Counted from the stretch's first letter, positions 51,353 to 61,994 are shown. The stretch is DNA of 64,000 bases from Gerris lacustris (GCA_951217055.1 OX578276.1:156687223-156751222); one strand, 5' to 3'. Notes: generated from the letters alone by a model not told the origin. A program made the numbers and translations.

Positions 51353-51587
51353 AAAAAGAGTAACTTAACTGGTAAGGTTGGGTTAGGAATACCCTGAATT
51401 TTTGGAAATAGCCCAAAAAACAAAACAACTCAAGTTTAGCGCAACCTAAGATCCTCAAACCAAAAGACAATAAACTGATTTGAAGGTACCTGAGAGGACA
51501 CAGGTCCCGCCCTAACCCTCTAGTGATAATTTATCAACGAAGTATTCCATGGATATCTCACACCCAACCTCACCAGTTACGGGTTAA

Positions 51588-52421
51588 GTAATAGTATTTT
51601 TACTGGGTAGAAGATTCAGTCAGTAAGTGGTATTTGAATTTTATAATTTCTAAAGCAAGTACATCTATAATTTATATACATTTAATTTATTTTTTTCTAA
51701 GTAGTCGAGTTTTTTAAATAGTGGCTTCTTCAAAAGAAAATATATTGAAAAAAAGTAAATATGTCTGTTAGTAATGGATTTGTAATGGATTGCTAGAAAA
51801 CCTCTATTCATCGAATTACGTTTCATCGTGTTTATTCAAGTAAAATGTGGGATCGGAGTACGGGCTCCCCTAACTGGGAAGGTAGTATGAACTAAGGGAA
51901 TAAGGAAAAAAGTGGGATTCAAAAAGACGCGTCATGGTTGCCTTTATCACTACGGCAGGGCTGCAATGCCATTATAAAGCTGTAAATACACTTGTGTGCA
52001 CTCGCACTCCCCTATACCTCGGATAAAGCTGCTACCAAACCAATACAACCCTGAATTACATCGTATTAACAAAGTCTAAATCTTCTATTACAATCTCAAA
52101 ATACGACGAATCGACATGTATAAGACAGAAGGGGAGGAGTTACATCTGTACTTGCTTTATGCACAGGTGCGAGTAGTTTCTTATTGAAGGGGTAGGGGTT
52201 GTCCGAGCTTTCATCCCTTCGGTTCCCTTAGCATCTTTTGAGTCAAGGGTTGAGGGGTCGCAGGCATGGTTTAAGGAATCCGCAGGAGATTTTTTAATCT
52301 TAATTTTTAAAGCAGAAACTCGTACCAATAAATAGTTAGAAGTAAAAAAAAAATGTATCAAAACAATATTAGACTGCTTTCATTTTCTATCCTATAGCAT
52401 TTTTTTTTTGAATTAAATATA
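51588..52421. other. No recognisable feature
   Basis: AT-rich with one more balanced stretch (51840-52300). ORFs are short and without family motifs. Confidence 0.45.
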
Positions 52422-53945
52422 CAGGGTGTTACCGATCTACTAACTATAGCTAACTATAGCTGATTATAAACAACTTTTATAGAATTTTAACATTTTCTGA
52501 GGGATTATAAAAACTTGGAGAAGAAGTTCACTCTACGGCTGCACAACATCAATTAAAACCGGGCTTCTCCAACTTGCTTTAATTCAGGACCCATTTAATT
52601 TTTAATCTTGTCATCAAGGACCACTCATAAATGATCCTTTACCATTTTACTAATTTTGTAGTAATAACCATTCGATGGGAGTTACCGACCTAAACCGATA
52701 AATTTTTTTGGGTGAAACTAGATCCAAAATGGGAAAACTCCACTAAGCTCACTTTTCTATCTCAATCCGTTGCCGAGATATGATGTTTTAAAGAATTTTT
52801 TTTAAAAACACGTTTTTTTGCTAATAAAACCGCAATTTCTCCACTTCAAGTCTATTATTTTTAATTTTTAACCATATTGTCGAAATCAGCGTTTAATTTC
52901 CTATAAGACTAGAGCATTTTTATTTTTGAGAATTATTAACTAATCACCGAAATATCAGTTCAAACGTTCGAAAATTATAAAAAATAAAATTTCTGAAATT
53001 CTTTGAACGCTCACTATTTTCCAAAAAAGGGCAATAGCCTGCATTCGAAATAGAGGGAACCACTTTGATCCACTATTAAAACCACTCCTAAATGTCTTAT
53101 CTAATTGTCCATATCAAAAATTGTTTTTTTATTAAAATTTTTTATGTAATAAATTTCCATTTTAAAAAATTGCTGAGGATTTTTCTCGATCCATCCAAGC
53201 ATTTTGGTAGGCACCTGCTAAAAGTTAAAGTGCATAAGGTGACGTTTTTTTGCATTCAAACTTAAATTTCTCCATGAAATCGATACGAAATCGCAATGTT
53301 ATTTATACCGTTCGAAAGAGTATTAAATGAGGAAGTTTTGTAAGATTTGCCAGCCTTCAAGAGAGTTTTTCTAGGAAAATAGTGAGCGTTCAAAGAATTT
53401 CAGAAGTTTTATTTTTTATAATTTTCGAACGTTTGAACTGATATTTCGGTGATTAGTTAATAATTCTCAAAAATAAAAATGCTCTAGTCTTATAGGAAAT
53501 TAAACGCTGATTTCGACAATATGGTTAAAAATTAAAAATAATAGACTTGAAGTGGAGAAATTGTGGTTTTATTAGCAAAAAAACGTGTTTTTAAAAAAAA
53601 TTCTTTAAAACATCATATCTCGGCAACGGATTGAGATAGAAAAGTGAGCTTGGTGGAGTTTTGCCATTTTGGATCTAGTTTCACCCAAAAAAATTGATCG
53701 GTTTAGGTCGGTAACACCCATCGAATGGTTATTACTAAAAAATTAGTAAAATGGTAAAGGATCATTTATGAGTGGTCCTTGATGACAAGATTAATAATTA
53801 AATGGGTCCTGAATTAAAGCAAGTTGGAGAAGCCCGGTTTTAATTGATGTTGTGCAGCCGTAGAGTGATCTTTTTCTCCAAGTATTTATAATCCCTCAGA
53901 AAATGTTAAAATTCTATAAAAGTTGTTTATAATCAGCTATAGTTA
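52422..53945. mobile_element. Foldback element with 572-bp near-perfect inverted arms
   Basis: 52451-53022 and 53374-53945 are reverse complements of the same length, differing at only a few positions. They are separated by a 351-bp loop of unrelated sequence. The left outer end reads CAGGGTGTTACC after TA, similar to Tc1/mariner MITE ends. On the right this terminal piece is missing, so the element is truncated by about 28 bp there. No ORF in arms or loop. Read-through transcription would give a long double-stranded RNA hairpin. Confidence 0.88.
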
Positions 53946-54055
53946 CAAGTATTGGCAGTGATACTATATGGCGTCAAATAACGATGACAGTACGAGTAGC
54001 GAAGAATTATAATTGCTCCAGTTATTGACTGCATGGGCTTTGAGTGAATCCGTAA

Positions 54056-54215
54056 TAGTACATTACGCGTCGAGTGCGGAAAGTAGCAGTTTGCACCAGA
54101 GCGACAGCGAGGGTAGTAAAACTACACGAGCTAAGCAAAATGCTGTTTTCGCACGAGTTGCGTACCGTACTTTATCTAAGATTGTGGATTTTAAATACAG
54201 AAAAAAATTGTAATA
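54056..54215. repeat. Dispersed hairpin-rich repeat, partial copy 3
   Basis: Matches the first about 160 bp of the repeats at 6487 and 39299 (AATAGTACATTACGCGTCGA to AGTTGCGTACCGTACTTTAT), with an internal deletion of about 20 bp in the hairpin arm. Confidence 0.7.
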
Positions 54216-54452
54216 AACTTTCAGTATGTAGGTTCATTGAACGAGCGCAGTGAGTTCTTCATTTCAGAGACTTGGGATTTGAAAAGTTTGTGTGTTAGTT
54301 TGTCTAACGATAACTGGAGTAAAAATTGATCAATTTCAACGAAATCGGGTACATATATGATTTTGAATTAGTTTAGAGGGACTAAAACAGGTAGTTAGTT
54401 GTGGGTCATAAGGGATGTAGGTATTAATAAAACTCTCCTATCTCATTGTGCT

Positions 54453-54488
54453 GCTATATTTCGACTTCAAACTTAAGTCATTATCAAG
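54453..54488 (-). ncRNA. Hammerhead-like stem-GAAA motif, PLE2 left half
   Basis: Element-strand TTGATAAT, stem GACTT/AAGTC with a 7-base loop, then GAAATATAGC. An identical motif lies inverted in the right half at 61995-62030. Confidence 0.45.
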
Positions 54489-55107
54489 CATCTACAACAT
54501 TAATTTCAAACAAAATCAACATAATATTATCTCTATAGTCCTTACCACTATTATTTAGGATTATTACTTTTATTCTAATGAAACCCTTTTGGAAAAATAA
54601 CAGTCTTACCTATTTCCTTAGCTAAAAAATTCCTTTTTTCATATGAAAAAATTGTCAAATATAAAAAGTGCCTATACAGCTACTCTCGTCATTTATTCAA
54701 AGGCAACCCACTTCTACTCCAACCTACAAACACAATATTTAAACATGGTTTAAATGTAAACTTAATAAAACCTAAAGACTCTGCACAACATGCTGTACTT
54801 ATGTTACTTACATTCATATCTACATAATCCTTTAAATATTTTAATTGTGCCTTCCATATTATATAAATAACATTTTTTTTTAACATTCAATAACAATAAC
54901 CATATCAATAACCTTAACAATTTAAAAAACCAATAAAACAAGGACAAAATTAAAAACTTTTAACAATTCACAGCTCTAATCTCATTACATCAAAACAAAG
55001 GAACAATTTTTAAAAACCCAGAATCATTAACAATGGTAACTTCCTGTATTGCACTATAACAAACCTTCATTGATTTTATATAAGTGTTTAAGTAATGATG
55101 CTTTTAT

Positions 55108-56472
55108 TTACAAAATCCCTGCATATACTCTGTTCATATCTCTACAATCTTTCTTGTAGTTAATGCTATTTACTTGTGTTGAAATATGCATGGCTTCTAG
55201 TGTTAATCTTTTTTTATTATTTGTTTCATTAATCAAAATTTTTGTGTTATCAAAATCAAAATGATGTCCAGTTTCTATTGAGTGTTCTGCGAGGGCTGTT
55301 TTGTTGTCATTTAACCTAACTGTGGCTTCATGCTGTTGTCTTCTATTTTTCCAAGTTTGTCTAGTTTCTCCAATATAATATGTTGCAGGACATTCTAGAC
55401 ATGGTACCTCATACACTACGCCTATTTTTTCCTCTGTGCTTAATTTATCCTTTAAACCAGTAAACATTAAGTTCTCAATTTTGTTAATGGGTTTCATACC
55501 GAAACTGACATTGCATTCCATTTGCTTAAAAATTTGCTTAAATTTATCACTCCTTCCGATAAACCTTTAATATATGTAATACTAGTAAATTTATTTGGTC
55601 CTAGTTGGTTATTCTCTTGGACCCTTTCTGTAGGTTTATTAATTTCACTGTACCATAGCCTATTGATTAATTGTATTGGATACAAATTGGTTATTAATTT
55701 TTCGTAAACTTGTTTTTTAATATCTTATTTAGAAAGTTTTAGTAAAATTTAAAAACCTATTTCCCTTTATAGTTTTGTTCAGCCATTTGGTTTTTATGAT
55801 GCCTTTAGTTGACCTAGTGATTATCATATCTAAAAATTCTAATTGGTTATTTGTTTCCCGTTCTGCGGTAAATATTATATTATTGTGAAAATTGTTTAAT
55901 TCTGTAAGTAATATTGGGATATCTTCCTCTTTTATTATTAAAAAACAGTCATTTATGTATTTTTTGAAAATCTTAGGTTTGGTGACTGACTTGCTTAAAA
56001 CTGAATTTAGCAGGTGGTTTATATAAATCCCACTCAAGTTTACAGATAATCTTCCCCCCATAGGCACCCCATTTAGTTGTCTATATTTAAATTATTTGAG
56101 TAGGTAAGAATATTATTGTTACAAAAAAATTTTAAACTTTCTAAAAACGTATTCTTGCATTTTATAGTTGTGTAAGGTTCTATATTTTCCCAAGACCTCT
56201 GAATAATCCTATATAGTTCATTTAACGGTATGCTTGTGAACATGGACTTAATGTAAAAAAAAAACTAACTTTGCGTTTTCTTCTAATTTAATATTTGAAA
56301 TAAAATCTTTAATCTCAAAAACGTTTTTTATGTCAAAAATATTCTGGTTATTTAAGTAATTTAGGGCTGGGTTTAAAAATTTGGACAGTTTCTCTATTGG
56401 GGAATTTATATTATTAATATAAATTCCGCTTCCGCTAGAAGCCATGCATATTTCAAAACAAGTAAATAGCAT
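55108..56472 (-). pseudogene. Penelope RT and GIY-YIG endonuclease, decayed (PLE2)
   Basis: RT pieces are 56472-56248 (N-terminal) and 56067-55729, which begins MPMGGRLSVNLSGIYINHLL and has the catalytic box as YINDCF, with Asn replacing the second Asp position. A linker (55685-55494) has TYIKGLSEG. The GIY-YIG piece (55521-55108) has VVYEVPC...YYIGETRQTW, RRQQHE and a KKDCRDMNRVYAGIL end. Frameshifts separate all pieces. The altered YVDD box and the breaks show it is inactive. Confidence 0.85.
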
Positions 56473-56907
56473 TAACTACAAGAAAGATTGTAGAGATATG
56501 AACAGAGTATATGCAGAGATTTTGTAAATAAAAGCATCATTACTTAAACACTTATATAAAATCAATAGTAGAAATCAATGAAGGTTAGTTAAAGTGCAAT
56601 ACAGGAAGTGACCATTGTTAATGATTCTGGGTTTTTGAAAATTGTTCCTTTGTTTTGATGTAATGAGATTAGAGCTGTGATATAATTGTTAAAAGTTTTA
56701 AATTTTGTCCTTGTTTTATTGGTTTTTTAAATTGTTAAGGTTATTGTTATGGTTATTGTTATTGAATATTAAAAAAGAATTGTTATTTATTTAATATGGA
56801 AGACACAATTATATAGATATGAACAAATAGATATGAATGTAAGTAACATAAGTACAGCATGGTTGTGTAGAGTCTTTAGGTTTTATTAAGTTTACATTTA
56901 AACCATG

Positions 56908-57017
56908 TGTGTAGAATATGACAAGCTGTCAGTTTGTATTTGTTTATTGAGTTAGTTTTATGGTTTTGTGAAAATATATCTTATTTCTATTGAGTGTACT
57001 ATGTCGAAAGTTAAACA
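56908..57017 (+). repeat. 5' LTR of gypsy element
   Basis: 110 bp, direct repeat of 61626-61739. The probable Gag start codon (57001) is inside it. Confidence 0.9.
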
Positions 57018-58056
57018 TGGTGTCAGAAGTAAAACTGGTAGGCGTAAGAAGCAAGACGACGACCGCGACGCCGACACTGGAGATGGCAGTCCAGAAAGAG
57101 GACATATCATTAAGGTAAACCCTCCACCCCCACTAGACTATGATAAACCCGAAACTTGGGATGCCTGGGTAGCTAGGTGGGAACGATATAGAAGAGTAAG
57201 CGGATTACAATAGAAAGGTGAAGGCGAGCAAGTAGACATGCTACTTTATTGTTTAGGAGAGCAGGCGGAGGATATATTTAGAATGTTCGAAATTTCGGAA
57301 GATATTGACAATTTTTACGACATTGTAGTTGATAAATTTCAAAATTATTTTTCCCCTCGAATCAATATAATATACGAAAGAGCGAAATTTAATCGGAGAA
57401 TCCAGACCGTAGATGAAACTGTCGATGCATTCGTAACTGATTTAGATAAAATGTCTAGATATTGTAACTTTAAAAATTTGAGAGATGAACTAATTAGAGA
57501 TAGAATTGTAGTAGGGGTAAAAGATTCGAAACTAAGTGAGAAAATTCAGTTAGATCCTGAACTGACTAAAGATAAAGCGATACAGATGGCCAAACAGAGT
57601 GAAGTGATTAAAAAGCAGCAAAATGTGGTTCGCCAGGAACACGCGTTAAGAGAGGGGGACCACGACGTGTCGGTAGTATCAAACACCTTTGGGCAAGACA
57701 AAAGGAAAACAATAAGAAAAAACAAAGCGGACTGTTCAAAATGTGGGTTTGGACACAAGGAAGACATCCGATGCCCAGCAAAAGGGGCCCAGTACCGCAA
57801 ATGTAAGGGTATGGATCACTGGGCAAGAAAATTTACTTCCAGATATGTGAAACATCTTGAGAAATGGATGGAGGAAAGGGGGTATAGTGAGTCTGAAGTA
57901 GGAAGCTTTGTTATGAGTGAAATTAATCAAGGAGACGAAAATAACCCGTGGAAAGTGTGCCTAAAGGTAAAAGGGATTAAAGTAAATTTTAAAATACACA
58001 GGAGCCGTAGAGGTCAGTTATCTTGGTGCGTAGGCTTCCGCGGTAAGTTTCATAAT
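57001..58056 (+). pseudogene. Gypsy Gag with start of protease, one stop and one frameshift
   Basis: The ATG at 57001 lies in the LTR, and the frame reads through the primer site (HGVRSK). Residues then follow a DYDKPETWDAWVARWERY retrotransposon Gag opening. A TAG at 57211-57213 interrupts the frame; it reopens at once and runs to 58092. Nucleocapsid zinc knuckles near 57740-57835 have one intact CSKCGFGHKEDIRC and one with two Cys lost (to Tyr and Phe). The protease begins at about 57940 (VCLKVKGIKVNFKI), but the expected Asp-Thr-Gly triad falls in another frame because of a 2-base loss near 57998. Not functional as it stands. Confidence 0.85.
57018..57029 (+). promoter_or_regulatory. Primer-binding site of gypsy element
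   Basis: TGGTGTCAGAAG begins at the base after the LTR, as required for tRNA-primed minus-strand synthesis. Confidence 0.8.
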
Positions 58057-58114
58057 GAAATTCTAGGTCTTCCGGTGGTGACCGCGTCTTAGTGGATGAT
58101 ACTTCCGACGTTTC
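58057..58114 (+). repeat. Left inverted terminal repeat of PLE1
   Basis: 58 bp, perfect inverse of 60262-60319. The coding frame is already open within it (from 58059). Confidence 0.92.
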
Positions 58115-60170
58115 AGATAAGGTCATCATCAATCTAACCAAGAAGGTTTTAGATCAACCCACAGAAGATGCTCTAAAGAAAGGGTTCAACTACGCTATGA
58201 CACCTAAGCGGATACCAGTGGAGTCTATTATCTGTGGAGTTGAGTCTGCCGTCTCGGGACTGCCGACCGTGATAGCCGAAGAAATTCGTCAAGACGTATC
58301 ATCCCTGATCAGGCGATCAAAACCCCCGGCAAGTAATATAAACAGACATGAGTTAAGAGCTCTAAAGACCTTAAGGGAAGACCCCGAAATCATTGTCCTA
58401 CCAGCAGACAAGGGTAACGCTACCGTAGTAATGGAATCTTTGGATTACAAGACAAAGATGAGGACACTCTTGGACGACCCGATCTACGTCAAGATCAGAA
58501 ACCCCACCAACAAAATCAAGAACGAGGTTAACAAACTCCTCAAACAATCCAGTATAGAGGAAGAGCAGATAAGGAAACTGATCTGCCAGGACCCTGTCCC
58601 ACCTCGACTTTACGGATTACCAAAAATCCACAAGGCAGGAATACCCATGAGACCAATCGTCAGTGCCATCGGATCAGTCACCCACAAGATAGCTAGATAC
58701 CTAGCTGAAGAACTACAGCCCCACACTGGTAATACCTCCAGTTATATTAAAAACTCCACTCATTTTGATGAAAAGCTAAACTCACTTAACCTCATAACTG
58801 GAGATCTCCTGGTCAGTTTCGATGTTGTGTCATTGTTTACAAATATTCCCATATTGGACACCATTGCTCTAATTAAAAAGATTCTTCCCGAAGACAAAGC
58901 AGCCCTAGCAGAGATTTGTCTACGTTCAACATACTTCCTGTTCGACGGAGATTATTACCAGCAAACAGATGGATCTCCTATGGGTAGCCCTCTATCCCCA
59001 GTTGCTGCCAACATATTTATGGAAGATTTCGAAGACAAGACCATAGCCTCATCACTCTTAAAACCGTTATGTTGGTGGAGATATGTGGATGACATTTTTC
59101 TGGTATGGAGACATGGACGTACCACTCTCGATGCCTTCCTGAATCATATGAACTCCGGCCATGCAAGTATTAAATTCACTATGGACATCGAGGAGCTCGG
59201 ACAACTCCATTTCCTCGATGTCCTAGTCATCAAGAACACCGATGGAACCATAGGCCACAGAGTTTACAGAAAACCAACTCACACCGACAGGTATTTGAAC
59301 GCGGATTCTCACCACCATCCTTCCCAAAAAATGTCGGTCATCAACTCCCTTGTTTCGAGAGGTATAAGGATATGTGACAAGGACTCCTGGAAACAGGAAA
59401 AACAACATCTCTACAGTGCTCTGTCCAAAAACGGATTTCAAACCTCAGTGATCAAGAAAGTCATACATCGTGCCGAAAAACCTGAAAACCCTGAGCAGAC
59501 GCCACCCAATCCTCCAACCCAACGGAAGGCGTTCCTCCCCTATGTTAAGGGCACGACGGACAAAATCTCACGGATCCTGAGGAAACATGATATTAAAACC
59601 ACATTCACAGCAGGAAACACCACTAAACAACTACTGGGAACAGTCAAAGACCCACTGCCCCTCAAGACTAACGGAGTTTATGAAATACCGTGCTGCTGTG
59701 GAAAGTCCTACATTGGACAGACGGGCAGACTGATATCTACCAGGCTGCAAGAGCATATCAGGGCCGTCAAAAATAACGATTGGAAATCCGCAGTTGCAGT
59801 CCATTCCTCGAATACTGGTCACCTCATTAAATTCGAAGATACCAAAGTTTTGGCCTCGGTTCCTGGCTATTATAACCGAATCATACGTGAGGCTATAGAA
59901 ATTGAAAAGACCCCAGAAAATTATAATAGGGAAGATGGTTTCAAACTATCAAAAACTTGGAAACCTGTCATTTCCAGCTTAACCACGGGCAGAACCAAGG
60001 GTCAACACCTGGGAGACAATCCCTCTACCCAGACCTACCAAACACCCAGGTCGGATGATGCAACACCTGATGCAACAAACAGCAGGTATTGCCGAACACC
60101 CAGGTCAGATGATGTAATACCTGATGCAACAAACAGCAGGTATTACTTGAGGCCTCGGACAAGGATATAA
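58092..60170 (+). CDS. Penelope-like reverse transcriptase with GIY-YIG endonuclease, 692 aa
   Basis: The frame is open from 58059; 58092 is a GTG and the first ATG is at 58197, so the true start is uncertain. Residues count from 58092. RT spans about 95-400: LPADKGNATVVM (103-114), GLPKIHK (175-181), FDVVSLFTNIP (243-253), DGSPMGSPLSPVAANIF (293-309), catalytic YVDD (331-334) and LHFLDVLV (372-379). After a linker (LPYVKGTTDKI, about 482-492) comes GIY-YIG with GVYEIP (528-533), a CCCGKSYIGQTGR stretch (534-546) and a later Arg/His/Glu series. The tail holds two 18-residue repeats (TPRSDDATPDATNSRY type) and ends LRPRTRI. No stops or frameshifts. The enzyme should copy element RNA at a nicked site. 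The only Penelope copy here that could be active. Confidence 0.95.
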   Translation: MDDTSDVSDKVIINLTKKVLDQPTEDALKKGFNYAMTPKRIPVESIICGVESAVSGLPTVIAEEIRQDVSSLIRRSKPPASNINRHELRALKTLREDPEIIVLPADKGNATVVMESLDYKTKMRTLLDDPIYVKIRNPTNKIKNEVNKLLKQSSIEEEQIRKLICQDPVPPRLYGLPKIHKAGIPMRPIVSAIGSVTHKIARYLAEELQPHTGNTSSYIKNSTHFDEKLNSLNLITGDLLVSFDVVSLFTNIPILDTIALIKKILPEDKAALAEICLRSTYFLFDGDYYQQTDGSPMGSPLSPVAANIFMEDFEDKTIASSLLKPLCWWRYVDDIFLVWRHGRTTLDAFLNHMNSGHASIKFTMDIEELGQLHFLDVLVIKNTDGTIGHRVYRKPTHTDRYLNADSHHHPSQKMSVINSLVSRGIRICDKDSWKQEKQHLYSALSKNGFQTSVIKKVIHRAEKPENPEQTPPNPPTQRKAFLPYVKGTTDKISRILRKHDIKTTFTAGNTTKQLLGTVKDPLPLKTNGVYEIPCCCGKSYIGQTGRLISTRLQEHIRAVKNNDWKSAVAVHSSNTGHLIKFEDTKVLASVPGYYNRIIREAIEIEKTPENYNREDGFKLSKTWKPVISSLTTGRTKGQHLGDNPSTQTYQTPRSDDATPDATNSRYCRTPRSDDVIPDATNSRYYLRPRTRI
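60041..60148 (+). repeat. 54-bp tandem duplication in PLE1 C-terminus
   Basis: Units 60041-60094 and 60095-60148 start AACACCCAGGTC and differ at a few bases. In frame they give two 18-residue repeats at the protein's end. Confidence 0.9.
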
Positions 60171-60235
60171 CCCCCTGCTCTCGTCAATCTCCTCCAGTTC
60201 ACGTTGTTTCTGTCATTAGTACAACATGCTCTACC

Positions 60236-60266
60236 CTGAAGATGCCTCTAGCATAAGAGGCGAAAC
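60236..60266 (+). ncRNA. Candidate hammerhead ribozyme core, PLE1
   Basis: CTGAAGA, then a 6-bp stem (GCCTCT/AGAGGC around AGCATA), then GAAAC. This matches the CUGANGA...GAAA core of a hammerhead, apart from one unpaired U before the stem. It overlaps the start of the right inverted repeat. Stem III and the cleavage site could not be fixed by eye. Penelope elements are known to carry such ribozymes. Confidence 0.55.
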
Positions 60267-60319
60267 GTCGGAAGTATCATCCACTAAGACGCGGTCACCA
60301 CCGGAAGACCTAGAATTTC
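60262..60319 (+). repeat. Right inverted terminal repeat of PLE1
   Basis: Perfect inverse of 58057-58114, beginning with the GAAAC of the ribozyme-like motif. Confidence 0.92.
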
Positions 60320-61632
60320 AAAGGTTGAGATTGTTACTAATGGCATATAACTATAAAATTTCATATATTCCAGGGAAAGAACTAACTGTTGCTGATGCTC
60401 TCTCAAGAGCCCCACTTAATGAGTTAGGAGACCTAGATAAGGAATTAGAAGGGGAAGTTCAAACATTCATTCGGTACATCAGAGCTAATTTTCCTATATC
60501 GGACCAGAAACTCACAGAGCTGAGGGCTGCTCAGAGTGATTGTGAGATATCTAGATGGTTAAGAGAAGCAATTTTAAAAGGGTGGCCTTCGGAGTCCAGA
60601 TCTCCTAGGGAAATGCTTCCCTTCTATAAATTTAGAAATGAGATGGCGAGGGTAGACAATCTGATCGTAAAGGGAGAAAACGTGTTTGTTCCAAAGTCAG
60701 TTAGAGGAAAAATTGTAGAAATCCTACACGAAGGTCATCTAGGGAGTGCCAAGTGTTTGAGGAGGGCAGGAACTACGGTGTGGTGGCCTGACTTGAAGAA
60801 AGATGTTGAAAATTTTTGTTACAACTGTCAGGTGTGTAGAGAGAAAAAAAATAATCCGATAGAACCACTGATTCCAGGTGAGTTACCCGGAGGGCCATGG
60901 GAAAAGGTGGGGGCGGACATTTTTACGGTAGATAGGAAGAACTATTTATGTATACAGGACTACTTTTCCCGGTATCCAGAGTTATTATCACTGGAGAGAA
61001 TGACTTCTGGGCATATAATAAATAAGGTTAAGGGGGTTTTCGCAATATTTGGGATACCGTTAATATTTCGATGCGACCAGGGAACGGCCTTTGTAAGCGC
61101 AGAATTTAGAAAATTTGCGGATGATTACGGGTTTAGAATTATCACAAGCAGCCCAAGGTATCCCAAAAGCAACGGGTTTGCAGAGAGTGGAGTAAAAACA
61201 TTAAAGAATATCCTAAAAAAGAATAAGGAAGCCGTGTACCTTGGGCTATTAGCATATCGAAGTTCACCATTGGAAAATGGTTATAGTCCTGCGGAACTTT
61301 TGATGGGACGGCGCATTCGAACCAAAGTGCCAACGCTTCGACAAAGTCTTGTTCCTCGATGGCCAGATTGGAAGAAGGTAGGAGAGAAAGAAAGCAGTAA
61401 TCGGATGCGGACACAAATATATTATAATACGCGACATGGAGCTAGGCAACTGCAGGAATTGGTTGTGGGAGAGAAGGTATGGGTGAAAGATATGAAGAAG
61501 TACACTACAGTACTGCGTAAAGCCACCCAGCCACGATCCTATTGGGTCTCAGGACGGAGCCGAGCTGCAGAGGAATCGTCATCATCTGATTTCTTCGAAG
61601 CCAATCCCATGAAGAGAAAGGGAGATGTGTAG
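60320..61632 (+). pseudogene. Gypsy pol remnant: RNase H end plus integrase
   Basis: The frame is open from the Penelope end and enters at the last RNase H segment (MAYNYKISYIPGKELTVADA, then LSRAP). Integrase follows with an HHCC zinc domain (ILHEGHLGSAKC...NCQVC, about 60720-60840) and catalytic Asp in GADIF, Asp in RCDQGTAF and Glu in NGFAESGVK. A C-terminal domain runs to the TAG at 61630-61632, which lies inside the 3' LTR. The integrase frame itself has no break, but with RT lost and gag interrupted the element cannot replicate unaided. Confidence 0.88.
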
Positions 61633-61739
61633 GATATGACAAGCTGTCAGTTTGTATTTGTTTATTGAGTTAGATAGTTTTATGGTTTTGTGGAAATATA
61701 TCTTATTTCTATTGAGTGTACTATGTGGAAAGTTAAACA
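61626..61739 (+). repeat. 3' LTR of gypsy element
   Basis: 114 bp, with a 4-bp ATAG insertion and few substitutions relative to 56908-57017. It is preceded by a 15-base purine tract and followed by CCATG. Confidence 0.9.
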
Positions 61740-61994
61740 CCATGTTTAAATATTGTGTTTGTAGGTTGGAGTAGAAGTGGGTTGCCTTTGTATAAATGAC
61801 GAGAGTAGCTGTATAGGCACTTGACAATTTTTTCATATGAAAAAAGGAATTTTTTAGCTAAGGAAATAGGTAAGATTGTAATTTTTTCCAAAAGGGTTTC
61901 ATTAGAATAACAGTAATAATCCTAAATAATAGTGGTAAAGACTATTATAGAGATAATATTATGTTGATTTTGTTTGAAATTAATGTTGTAGATG

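Larger units (their letters stand above)
46158..51583. mobile_element. TTAA-bounded structure with piggyBac-like ends
   Basis: The left end reads CCCTTAACTGGTGAGG after TTAA (46154-46157). The right end reads CCTCACCAGTTACGGG before TTAA (51584-51587). If these are the two ends of one element, everything between, including a 4-kb inverted-terminus element and two smaller repeats, inserted later. A direct copy of the terminal motif at 51363 (TTAACTGGTAAGGTTGGG) leaves the alternative that 51363-51583 is a separate MITE. No piggyBac transposase was found. Confidence 0.5.
58057..60319 (+). mobile_element. Intact Penelope-like element with 58-bp perfect inverted ends (PLE1)
   Basis: 58057-58114 and 60262-60319 are perfect reverse complements (58 bp, GAAATTCTAGGTCTTCCGGT at the outer edge). 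Between them is one uninterrupted RT plus GIY-YIG frame. It lies inside the gypsy element, between the protease remnant and the RNase H end. Perfect ends and an open frame mark the youngest Penelope insertion in the window. No target duplication beyond the inverted ends is evident. Confidence 0.9.
56908..61739 (+). mobile_element. Ty3/gypsy LTR retrotransposon with very short LTRs, RT region replaced by a Penelope element
   Basis: LTRs of 110 bp (56908-57017) and 114 bp (61626-61739) both begin TGTGTAG and end GTTAAACA, and differ by a 4-bp indel and a few bases. Target duplication CCATG is at 56903-56907 and 61740-61744. A primer-binding site TGGTGTCAGAAG (57018-57029) follows the 5' LTR directly. 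A purine tract (GAAGAGAAAGGGAGA) precedes the 3' LTR. Gag and integrase survive, but everything from the protease middle to the RNase H end is absent, and the Penelope element at 58057-60319 stands in its place. Confidence 0.92.

Noticed and set aside
58092..61632. A single fused gag-RT-integrase gene
   Set aside because: The Penelope ORF stops at 60170 and the gypsy pol frame is separate; inverted ends show an insertion, not a designed fusion.
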